Assembly: GCF_004340945.1 (NCBI RefSeq)
Contig: NZ_SLYD01000009.1
Coordinates: forward strand, 1-64,000
DNA: 64,000 nucleotides
Reading direction: 5' to 3'
Source of the DNA: Sphingomonas sp. PP-F2F-A104-K0414
GTDB taxonomy: Bacteria > Pseudomonadota > Alphaproteobacteria > Sphingomonadales > Sphingomonadaceae
Positions within the stretch are counted from its first letter, which is position 1. Each line of letters starts with the position of its first letter. Under the pieces are notes generated by a model, which had not been told where the DNA came from, did no database searches, and saw only the letters and a list, made by a program, of their open reading frames with translations. This document shows, one piece after another, positions 18,284 to 25,616 of the stretch. A program made the translations under genes and the position numbers.

Positions 18284-18345
18284 AAAAAAAAGGGTCGCCA
18301 AAGCGACCCTGGTAGTTTGGGAGAGGATGCCTGAAAGGCATGTCC
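18284..18345 (-). ncRNA. candidate small RNA with intrinsic terminator
   Basis: On the minus strand an ATGCC-TTTCA-GGCAT hairpin (18341-18327) is followed by an unpaired pyrimidine-rich CCTCTCCC stretch. Then comes a perfect 8-bp stem (AGGGTCGC / GCGACCCT) and eight T residues (18291-18284), a textbook intrinsic terminator. No gene ends cleanly into it. The CCTCTCC stretch is complementary to Shine-Dalgarno sequences, a feature of trans-acting alphaproteobacterial sRNAs. The 5' end is not defined. It could instead be the terminator of an unrecognised small gene. Confidence 0.4.
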
Positions 18346-18656
18346 TACTTGCCGCGCCGATGACGACACGGCGATTGCAAAGATTTGTAGCGCCGTTGCA
18401 GCCCGTGCAATCAGACGAACGCCATAGCGAGGCGCGAAAGGGTTGTCGCTCATCGGCCAAGGTCCGAGAGCGAAACTCGGCCCCTGCCCGACTTCCTCCC
18501 GTTTTCATTATCATTAAAAATTACCGCCTTAGGACGCGTGACCGACGCCGGCTTGATTACGCGAGTCAAAAAAAGAAAACCGAGCCGAAATCCCGCGGCA
18601 GGCGCAAAACAAGCCCCACTCATTGCGTATTAACGTTTTCAGTCCAAAACGGACAT

Positions 18657-20939
18657 ATGAGCATCAATCCAATACTCGGTAGCATTGATCCGCGCCTATT
18701 TTACGCCGCGGTGGCGCCGCCGCCGTCAGGGCAGGCATCCTTGATCCAAGGTTACTCGCGCGAACGCCTAGAGCTATATTGGGTCTATCGCGTCATGGCC
18801 CGACTACCAGCGACGTTGGTCGATCCCGCCATGTCGTTCGAAGCCATTCGTGGACATCGCGCATGCGGCCAGACGGGATGGCGCTATTCCTTTCTGTACC
18901 CGAAGGGTCTCCTAAAGGCCGCTCCAGGTGGAAGGGCGCCATTCTGGATAGTCTTCACCGCCTCGCCCGACGCCGCCGCATTCGTATCGAAATGGCAGTC
19001 GCATCAGCGTTACAGGCCGATTCACGCATCGCTGGTCGAAGTCGACGGCGCGATCCGCCCGGAAGAGCTGACGGCGGATGTGATAAGGAGCCACTGCCTT
19101 CGTGTCGTCGCGGAGCATGAGGAGGAGCTCGGTCACCTTCGCCCGCTTTTCGATCATTGGAAGATCAAGGAGCCGGAGCCGGTAGCCTTTCCGTTCCGTG
19201 GGCACTTTATAGCTTCTTCCAACCAATTGTCGCTGTCGGCGAACGGAAGACGCTCGCCGGAATGCATTCCTCACTGGAGTGGAGAATCCGAGGAGGCATA
19301 CGAAGACGTTGTGCACGAGGGGTTCGCCGCCGTTTTGGACGCCCGTACCAGTTCCGATATTCCTTCGGGCATCGCCTTGGCACCGCCCCGTCCGGTGATT
19401 TGGCTCATCGCACCTTCCTGGCTTCCGAACCTTCGCACCCGGCTTCTCGAGAAGGCCCAAACCAAGGAAGACAAGTCGGCGATCTCCGATCTTGCCAGCC
19501 TAATCGAGAACCAGCGTGAATTCTCGACGTTGATCGGCGCCGATCGTTTCGAGCGCATCACGAACTCCAAAATCGCTCAAGCCCTGCGTTCTGACTGGCA
19601 CCGGGAATTGCTGCTTTTCTCCGAAGCGATCGGGTGGGCGACGGCCGGCACGATGGCCGGATCCTGGAGGCTGCGGCCATCGATCAATCGGGTGATCGGT
19701 CGGGTCAGGCAGTTCTCGGAAAACCTTCGAAGCACAGATGATCCCGCCCCGGCAAAGGTGGCGAAGCTGTTTGCGGATATGCAGACGGCCTTATGCGCGG
19801 CCGTCGATCCACGAGCGGTCGAAGAAATTCTCAATACCGGATGGGGCGTAAAGGTCATCAGCGACGCACCTGTGGAATGGCTGCCCATCGGTGATCTGCC
19901 ACTCTGCCTCGAATGCGACGTATCAAGGACCACGGCCACGCCGGCAGATGCGCTCCTCCTACAACTGGAGCATCACGAGCAACTGCGGCTGTCCGTTGCC
20001 GACTTCTCGGAGATATTGCTGGTGAGCGCCTTCGCCGAAGGTGCTCGAGATGATCGCATCGTGGAAATGCTCAAGGACCACCCATCATCGTCATGGACGC
20101 AGGTCCGCGTGGAAAGGGTACAAAGCGAAGACGAACTCATTGCTGCAATCAACGGCTACGACGGTCCGTTACTGATCTTCGACTGCCATGGCAGTCACCC
20201 AGTAGGCGGCAAGGCTCATCTCGTGGTCGGTCATGATCAAGTGACCATCGCATCCCTCGCCGCAAGAATCCGAATGCCACCGATCGTCGTGCTTAGCGCC
20301 TGCGACACGCAGGCTGCAGCGCGATCGACCGATACGGTCGCGAAGGCCATGCTTGAATTAGGAGCGCGCACGGTCCTGGGCACCTCGCTGCCCGTTCACT
20401 TCCTACACGCCGGATTGCTCGTCTCGCGCCTAATCCGCACGATCGATCTTTATCTCCCGATCGCCGCCCAGACCATGAACCACGTCCCCCGTTGGAGTGA
20501 ATTCATCGGCGGGCTGCTTCGCAGTCAATTCTTCTTTGAAGTCATGATGCACATCGAACATGCGGGTCTGATCGACAACCAGCGCTGCTTGGAGATCCTA
20601 GGCACCGCGACACCTCTTGCGAGAGAGTCGGGTTCCGCCGCGTTAGACCATATGGAGAAACGCCTCGCCGAAGCGGGCGTGCTGGAACCAACCGACTTCC
20701 GAGCAATCGTGCGACGCGTGGTCCCACTGTCAGACATGATACGGTACGTTCAGTTGGGCAACCCCGAGACCATAACCATCGGCTCGTTGGAACAGCTGCC
20801 CGAGGAGCTTCAGCAAGGCGGCGACGATCGCAAGGATCGCCTCGCACCCAAGTGGCGATGGGACGCGTACCGTGACGCGGGCCGACCTGACATGATGCAG
20901 ATCAGAGGTCTGAGGTCGTACGGCCCTTTCGAAGACTAA
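18657..20939 (+). CDS. CHAT-domain (caspase-like) protease
   Basis: A 760-residue protein. The C-terminal third is a CHAT domain of the caspase/separase clan: the catalytic His is H511 in LLIFDCHGSHP and the catalytic Cys is C549 in IVVLSACDTQAAAR, followed by the conserved ELGARTVLGTSLPV segment. The first about 440 residues are a large uncharacterised region with no TPR or transmembrane segment that I can identify, perhaps the sensor. The ATG at 18657 is chosen because upstream in-frame sequence is low-complexity. It is followed 146 bp later by an unknown gene on the same strand and then by a recombinase module. CHAT proteases are recurrent effectors in prokaryotic conflict systems; a defence role here is inferred. 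Confidence 0.8.
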   Translation: MSINPILGSIDPRLFYAAVAPPPSGQASLIQGYSRERLELYWVYRVMARLPATLVDPAMSFEAIRGHRACGQTGWRYSFLYPKGLLKAAPGGRAPFWIVFTASPDAAAFVSKWQSHQRYRPIHASLVEVDGAIRPEELTADVIRSHCLRVVAEHEEELGHLRPLFDHWKIKEPEPVAFPFRGHFIASSNQLSLSANGRRSPECIPHWSGESEEAYEDVVHEGFAAVLDARTSSDIPSGIALAPPRPVIWLIAPSWLPNLRTRLLEKAQTKEDKSAISDLASLIENQREFSTLIGADRFERITNSKIAQALRSDWHRELLLFSEAIGWATAGTMAGSWRLRPSINRVIGRVRQFSENLRSTDDPAPAKVAKLFADMQTALCAAVDPRAVEEILNTGWGVKVISDAPVEWLPIGDLPLCLECDVSRTTATPADALLLQLEHHEQLRLSVADFSEILLVSAFAEGARDDRIVEMLKDHPSSSWTQVRVERVQSEDELIAAINGYDGPLLIFDCHGSHPVGGKAHLVVGHDQVTIASLAARIRMPPIVVLSACDTQAAARSTDTVAKAMLELGARTVLGTSLPVHFLHAGLLVSRLIRTIDLYLPIAAQTMNHVPRWSEFIGGLLRSQFFFEVMMHIEHAGLIDNQRCLEILGTATPLARESGSAALDHMEKRLAEAGVLEPTDFRAIVRRVVPLSDMIRYVQLGNPETITIGSLEQLPEELQQGGDDRKDRLAPKWRWDAYRDAGRPDMMQIRGLRSYGPFED

Positions 20940-21051
20940 CCAAACGGCGGCAGCAACGCCGATTCCAATATCGACAGCAAACGATCGTGGCATGAGATGG
21001 CCGTTAAGACCGGTCCACGTCCGATTACAACGGGCAAAGATTTTTGATGGG

Positions 21052-21071
21052 CTTGATCGGTGACGATCAAG
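21052..21071 (+). promoter_or_regulatory. perfect inverted repeat upstream of the CHAT partner gene
   Basis: CTTGATCG-GTGA-CGATCAAG, eight-base arms around a four-base loop, ends two bases before the AGGAG of the 370-aa gene. It could be an operator or an mRNA hairpin controlling translation of the partner relative to the CHAT protease. The symmetry is direct; the role is inferred. Confidence 0.5.
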
Positions 21072-21085
21072 ACAGGAGAAAAAAG

Positions 21086-22198
21086 TTGAAGTATTGGACC
21101 GTGAACGATCTAGCGGCAAACGTCGACGTTCCGTACGACGTAATTCGCGTACACGCAAACATTCTACGATTGACTGAGAATCTGGAAACGGATTCGAAGC
21201 AATGCCTGATCAAGATCGGCAAATATGTCGATGATTGCGAAGATGACGATCCGAGCGTTTTCCGAGTCATACTGGAGCTCGCCCCAGGCGTCGTTCTGCC
21301 CGTGGAATACGGCATGGCCGATTGCCTGGGAGAGGATTGGCAACGCGACGAAGCCCAAGGCGTGATCGACGAGGTCGAATCCGCTTTGGATGAATGCGTA
21401 CCGCAGCTCGAACGTCTGGCGAACATGCTTCATACTGCCCGTCTTCGCGCCCGCAAATGCGTCAGCAGCTGGATGACGTCGGGGCTGCACGGGGATTTCG
21501 TGGATGTTCGACTGGCGACCTACGATCATTGGCGCGGTGATGCCGAACCGGCCATCGTGGTGCTGATTGAAAGCATCGACACGGGAACCCTTCGACGGAC
21601 GATCGAAGAGATACCTATCGAGACGATCGAAGTGCTCGAAGAACGCCTATCGCACTACCGTCGTGATCTGGAGCGACTGCAACGCAGCAGAGCAGATTTG
21701 ATGTTGCTCGGCGCCAGCGGCACAGTGAATCAACTAGCGCTGAACGCGATGGCCTATTGCACCGACGAGGCATCTGCGTTGCGGCGCTTCGCAACGGAGG
21801 ATGGGTTCCGCCTCCCCGACGAAACCCACATTCTCATGCGCTACGGGGAGGTGCGGGCCGCTAGCAGTCCGACCAACCAACTCGTCGAATTCTCCGAGGA
21901 TCGCTTCACCATCTTCTCGCTCTACGTGCCCGCAGCCCGGCTGAAGGAAGCGGTGGGGAAGCCGGTCACGGAGCTCGTAAACCACGCGTTTCTCACCGAC
22001 GACATGATCGTCACAGCGGCGACGTCGCATTACGACGATGGCCTGCCTTTCGTCTCCGTCAGGCTAGACGTGCCGGTCTGGCTGTTCTGCTCGGTCACGG
22101 GCCGCAAGTGGAAACCGGATCTCCAAGAGGGCGCCTCGACGTCGCCAGTGTCGTCGTCGTCAGCTGCCATTGTCCCTTTCCCGCCACGGGATCGGTGA
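21086..22198 (+). CDS. unknown partner protein of the CHAT protease
   Basis: A 370-residue soluble protein with acidic patches and a coiled-coil-prone segment around IEVLEERLSHYRRDLERLQRS (about 188-210). I recognise no family. The start is a TTG with AGGAG seven bases upstream; a TTG at 21044 is alternative but lacks a ribosome-binding site. It sits 146 bp downstream of the CHAT gene on the same strand, between it and the recombinases. Candidate roles are a cleavage target, an effector or a sensor partner; none can be chosen from sequence. Confidence 0.7.
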   Translation: MKYWTVNDLAANVDVPYDVIRVHANILRLTENLETDSKQCLIKIGKYVDDCEDDDPSVFRVILELAPGVVLPVEYGMADCLGEDWQRDEAQGVIDEVESALDECVPQLERLANMLHTARLRARKCVSSWMTSGLHGDFVDVRLATYDHWRGDAEPAIVVLIESIDTGTLRRTIEEIPIETIEVLEERLSHYRRDLERLQRSRADLMLLGASGTVNQLALNAMAYCTDEASALRRFATEDGFRLPDETHILMRYGEVRAASSPTNQLVEFSEDRFTIFSLYVPAARLKEAVGKPVTELVNHAFLTDDMIVTAATSHYDDGLPFVSVRLDVPVWLFCSVTGRKWKPDLQEGASTSPVSSSSAAIVPFPPRDR

Positions 22199-22204
22199 GC
22201 CTGC

Positions 22205-22249
22205 GGATCACGCCACGGGAAGTGCTCACGCCTTCCCATGGCGTGATCC
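22205..22249. repeat. 18-bp inverted repeat (strong hairpin) between CHAT pair and recombinases
   Basis: GGATCACGCCACGGGAAG (22205-22222) pairs with CTTCCCATGGCGTGATCC (22232-22249), one mismatch, around a nine-base loop. It starts six bases after the stop of the CHAT partner. No T-run follows, so it is not a typical intrinsic terminator. It may be a terminator of another type or a recombinase-binding structure. Confidence 0.65.
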
Positions 22250-22269
22250 GGGACGGGACAATCTCTCTA

Positions 22270-22295
22270 CCGGATATAACGGCGATTATGTCCGG
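22270..22295. other. candidate tyrosine-recombinase core site
   Basis: CCGGATATAA and TTATGTCCGG form 10-bp inverted arms (nine of ten paired) around the 6-bp spacer CGGCGA. Two roughly 10-bp arms flanking a 6-8 bp spacer is the usual core-site layout for tyrosine recombinases. It lies 90 bp upstream of the first recombinase gene. I found no second copy in the window, so the assignment is tentative. Confidence 0.4.
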
Positions 22296-22385
22296 TCACG
22301 CATTTGTCCCGGTTTGGAAAAGGCCGTCTGCCGACCCCCGGAGTGGTCCGGAAGGGGGGATGATACCAGTGAAGGAGCGGAAAAA

Positions 22386-23738
22386 ATGCCTTTGACGATC
22401 GCGAGATTCGATCTCGATGAAACCCCGGTCATTCCCAATGTTCCTCGCCCAGTGCCCGCCGTACGTGCCGTCTTGCCAACCGGGTTCCCCTTCATCGTCG
22501 ACGAAGTGGCGCACGAGGTTGTGGAACCTGTCCTTCTGTTCCTCGCGGCGAAATACTCCGGTCCGGCGGCATTCAAGGAAGGCTCATGGACCAAGCTGAA
22601 CTCGGCCAATGCCGCAGCGGCTGACCTAAAGGACTGGTGGGAGAAGGCGCGGATTAGCGGGGTGCCCTGGGACTGCGCAGATGATCATCTGGTTGCCGAC
22701 TGGCTGATCGACATGCGTACGATCATCAGCGGCAAAACGTTCGACTTCCTGAGCGACAGCACCGTCAAGCGTCGTGCATCCAGCGTCGCGGAGTTCTACC
22801 GCTGGGCACACGGACGCAAGCTGGTCGAGCACATACCCGAGCCGGACGCCGCCAAGCGTCTAGCCAACGCCTTGATGCTCGACCCGAAGGGACCAGCGCA
22901 TGCGCGCGGCAACGTCGGACGGGGCAAGTACGATCGCGAACCACATCCGATTTCACCCAAGCATGCAGCTATGATCGCCGACCATCTCGGGCCACTTCCT
23001 ACCATGAAGACGCGCGGCGTGAATCGTACGCGACTGGCGTTCGAGCTCGGCTTCGAAACCGGCATGAGGATCGACGAGATCCTTAACCTTCATCACGCCT
23101 TGTTCGCCGACTTCGACTTCGACAAAACGCAACCCTTCGTCATGACCTCGATCGAGATTACGAAGACCAAGGGTCTGGTGCCAAGGGAGATAAACATCCC
23201 GGCGTGGCTGATGAACGAGCTCAACCTTTACGTCGCCGGCGAACGTCATACCGCGCTTACGAGAGCGAGAACGATCTGGCTCAAGGGGTCGACACCCGAG
23301 CCATGGCAGCTCTTCCTCAATCACGCCGGTTCGCCGCAGCACGTTGGAAAGCCCACGCAGGCGGCAACGTTGCAGGATGAGTTCGCGGCCTCATGCCGAA
23401 CGCTGAACATCACGCGCCGAAAGATCCTCGGCAAGGGCTCGGCCAAGGTTCAGGTCGTGATGGTCCCCAGACACACCTTCCATGACACCCGTCACAGCTT
23501 TGCAGTCATGCTTTTTCACGCTCTCGAGTCGCGAGGTCGCGTTCGTCCCTGGCTCCGTGTTCAGAAGGCCCTTGGACATGCTCAGATCTCCACCACGACG
23601 AGCATCTATCTCTCCGTCGTAGACCATCTGGGAGCCGAAGCGCTCGAACGCCTTGCGGAGACCTTCCACGCCATCCGCAACGATTGGCGAGGAGCGGTCG
23701 CGCGTGAGGTCGCAAACCTCAAAGGAGAAACCGTATGA
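22386..23738 (+). CDS. tyrosine recombinase, first of three
   Basis: A 450-residue site-specific recombinase. An N-terminal SAM-like DNA-binding region (about 50-150) precedes the catalytic domain with R228 in FETGMRIDEIL, H366-x-x-R369 in FHDTRHSFAV, H398 in LGHAQIS and nucleophile Y408, so the catalytic set appears complete. AGGAG lies upstream of the ATG. The stop overlaps the next start (ATGA). Position and order recall TnpA of Tn554-type elements. Confidence 0.85.
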   Translation: MPLTIARFDLDETPVIPNVPRPVPAVRAVLPTGFPFIVDEVAHEVVEPVLLFLAAKYSGPAAFKEGSWTKLNSANAAAADLKDWWEKARISGVPWDCADDHLVADWLIDMRTIISGKTFDFLSDSTVKRRASSVAEFYRWAHGRKLVEHIPEPDAAKRLANALMLDPKGPAHARGNVGRGKYDREPHPISPKHAAMIADHLGPLPTMKTRGVNRTRLAFELGFETGMRIDEILNLHHALFADFDFDKTQPFVMTSIEITKTKGLVPREINIPAWLMNELNLYVAGERHTALTRARTIWLKGSTPEPWQLFLNHAGSPQHVGKPTQAATLQDEFAASCRTLNITRRKILGKGSAKVQVVMVPRHTFHDTRHSFAVMLFHALESRGRVRPWLRVQKALGHAQISTTTSIYLSVVDHLGAEALERLAETFHAIRNDWRGAVAREVANLKGETV

Positions 23739-25546
23739 AGAAGGTTTCGGAAGCGGAGCGTCGCGCAGCGCTCGCCGCCGAACGTGTCAAGGAGACCAAG
23801 GACGACATCGCATCGCGTTTCCTCAGCTATTCCGGCGGACGACGTCTGGCTACCTTCCCGAACCATTTCGGACTGGTTTCCAAAGGACCCGTCGACCTCA
23901 CGCAATTCGACAAGCACCCGGGCTTGAGCGACGCTCTGGCATTCGGCTATGTCATGCATAGTCTCGGAGTACCGAGCGCTGATCGGCGGTATTACGTCGC
24001 TCAGAATATCAAATCGGGTTTCCTCTCTTTCCTCGACGACCAGATGATTGTCGGCCTAGATATCGGAGACATCACCACGAAGACGCTCCGTGACTTCAAG
24101 AAGTGGCTCGATGACGAAACCTCCAACGGCTATTGTGGGTCTAAGCTGACCCGCAAGATCAAGATTCAGGATCTTCAACTCGTACTGAAGCAGCTAATGG
24201 CTGACAAAAGATGGTCAGCCAGGTTGTCTCCCGAACTGAAGCTTCTTGATAATCTCTATTCAGGTAGCAATCGGGACATCGAGCATACCGAGATCCTGGA
24301 TGACACCATGGTGGAAATGCTGTTCATATCCGCCGCGGCAGACTGCGAGGCGACGATGCGGCTCGTCGAAGCGCGCGACGAGGCTTTCGACATGGTCTTG
24401 AAGAGCGAGGGCGCTTCGGACGCGAAGAGCATCGCAGGCGATCCGCTGAGATGTGCCGCGTTCCTGCTACACCGTTTCGAGGGAAAGCCACCCTCCTGGT
24501 ACGACATCACGAGAACCGTCGCACTGGCTCGTTCAATGGACGAAGCGCTTTACCGCTCGGCAACCGAGGTGTTGTACCCTTCTCTCGACGAACTGCTTCC
24601 ATTCGTGCTGCTTCTCGCCACGCTGTTCGCCTTCAACCCGGGCGTCATTCTCAATATGACGCACAGTGACTACGATGACGACACGTTCGCGGGACGCCCA
24701 CGCATCCGCCTCTTCCCGTACAAACCCCGCAAGCACGGCAACCATCGCAACTCCGTGCTCAAAACCGACGACTACGACAACCCGGCCAAAATTTTGTCAT
24801 TTCTGGAGAAGCGCACGGAGCGCGTGCGAAAACTGCTACGCCTTCCAATCTATTCGGACCGGGTCTTCATCCGCTACAGCGCACACCGCACCGGCGTGCC
24901 TCTCGAGGTTTCGGATAAGGCTTGGCGCGAAGCCCTTGCTCGCTTCTGCGAACGCCATGGCCTCGACGTCTTCACGTTGCAGCAGATCCGACCGACGACC
25001 TTGGATCTCGTGCACGAGATCACTGGTGGAAATCTGATGTCGACCCAGCAAGTAGCCGGACATGCGTCGATCGATACCACGAAGGAATTCTATACCTCCA
25101 CTGCAATGCAACGACGCGACGAGGAAATGCTTGGCAGCGGGATCAATCAATTATGGCGCTTCGTGTCCACCCAAGGAAAGGTGGATCCCACTGAACGTGA
25201 TCGTCTCAATGTCGATCTAGGCGCGGCCACGCCGGGCTTCGCCTGTGCCGATCCATACGACAGTCCGATGGGCACGGAGAAAAAGGGCGTGCTGTGTGGC
25301 GCCTATGGTCATTGCCCCATGTGCGAGCACGCGATGATCGACCTCGCATCCCCCCATGCCTACGCCTACCAGCGCGAACTTCTGCGCCGGATCGACGAGG
25401 CGCAGGCCACGCTTGGTCCTCCTTGGATTCCACGCTGGAGCCCCGTGAAGGCAAAGCTGCTCACCCGTTGCCTTGCGGCATTCCCCAGGGAAACGATCCT
25501 CGCCGCCGGAAACGTCTCCATACCGCCGCTGCCCGAGGTCGACTGA
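23735..25546 (+). CDS. tyrosine recombinase-like protein, second of three, degenerate active site
   Basis: A 603-residue recombinase-fold protein. The C-terminal part keeps the last motifs (VAGHASIDTTKEFY, with His and Tyr) and the Arg of box II (LQQIRPTT). The first catalytic Arg is replaced (FAFNPGVILNM where TGxRxxE is expected) and the box II His is Gln. It may be a structural or regulatory subunit of a heteromeric recombinase. A Cys cluster (LCGAYGHCPMC) near the C terminus could bind zinc. It overlaps the preceding gene by four bases. Confidence 0.75.
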   Translation: MKKVSEAERRAALAAERVKETKDDIASRFLSYSGGRRLATFPNHFGLVSKGPVDLTQFDKHPGLSDALAFGYVMHSLGVPSADRRYYVAQNIKSGFLSFLDDQMIVGLDIGDITTKTLRDFKKWLDDETSNGYCGSKLTRKIKIQDLQLVLKQLMADKRWSARLSPELKLLDNLYSGSNRDIEHTEILDDTMVEMLFISAAADCEATMRLVEARDEAFDMVLKSEGASDAKSIAGDPLRCAAFLLHRFEGKPPSWYDITRTVALARSMDEALYRSATEVLYPSLDELLPFVLLLATLFAFNPGVILNMTHSDYDDDTFAGRPRIRLFPYKPRKHGNHRNSVLKTDDYDNPAKILSFLEKRTERVRKLLRLPIYSDRVFIRYSAHRTGVPLEVSDKAWREALARFCERHGLDVFTLQQIRPTTLDLVHEITGGNLMSTQQVAGHASIDTTKEFYTSTAMQRRDEEMLGSGINQLWRFVSTQGKVDPTERDRLNVDLGAATPGFACADPYDSPMGTEKKGVLCGAYGHCPMCEHAMIDLASPHAYAYQRELLRRIDEAQATLGPPWIPRWSPVKAKLLTRCLAAFPRETILAAGNVSIPPLPEVD

Positions 25547-25616
25547 CCCGCAACCGCAAGACACCGACGCCCCATAGACACCGGATACCGGACTTCGGTT
25601 CGGTCAGGAGTTAACC

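Larger units (their letters stand above)
17945..18656. other. long intergenic region upstream of the CHAT gene
   Basis: This 712-bp stretch holds a seven-fold GGTGC repeat (18181-18215), a hairpin at 18257-18279, a minus-strand terminator with candidate small RNA (18284-18345), and an AT-rich tract at 18500-18530 likely to contain the promoter of the CHAT gene. A frame runs into the CHAT gene from 18327 but its translation is low-complexity Arg/Pro and is not supported. Confidence 0.5.

Noticed and set aside
18327..18656. In-frame 5' extension of the CHAT gene.
   Set aside because: It begins inside a hairpin and reads as low-complexity basic sequence; the ATG at 18657 starts normal protein sequence.
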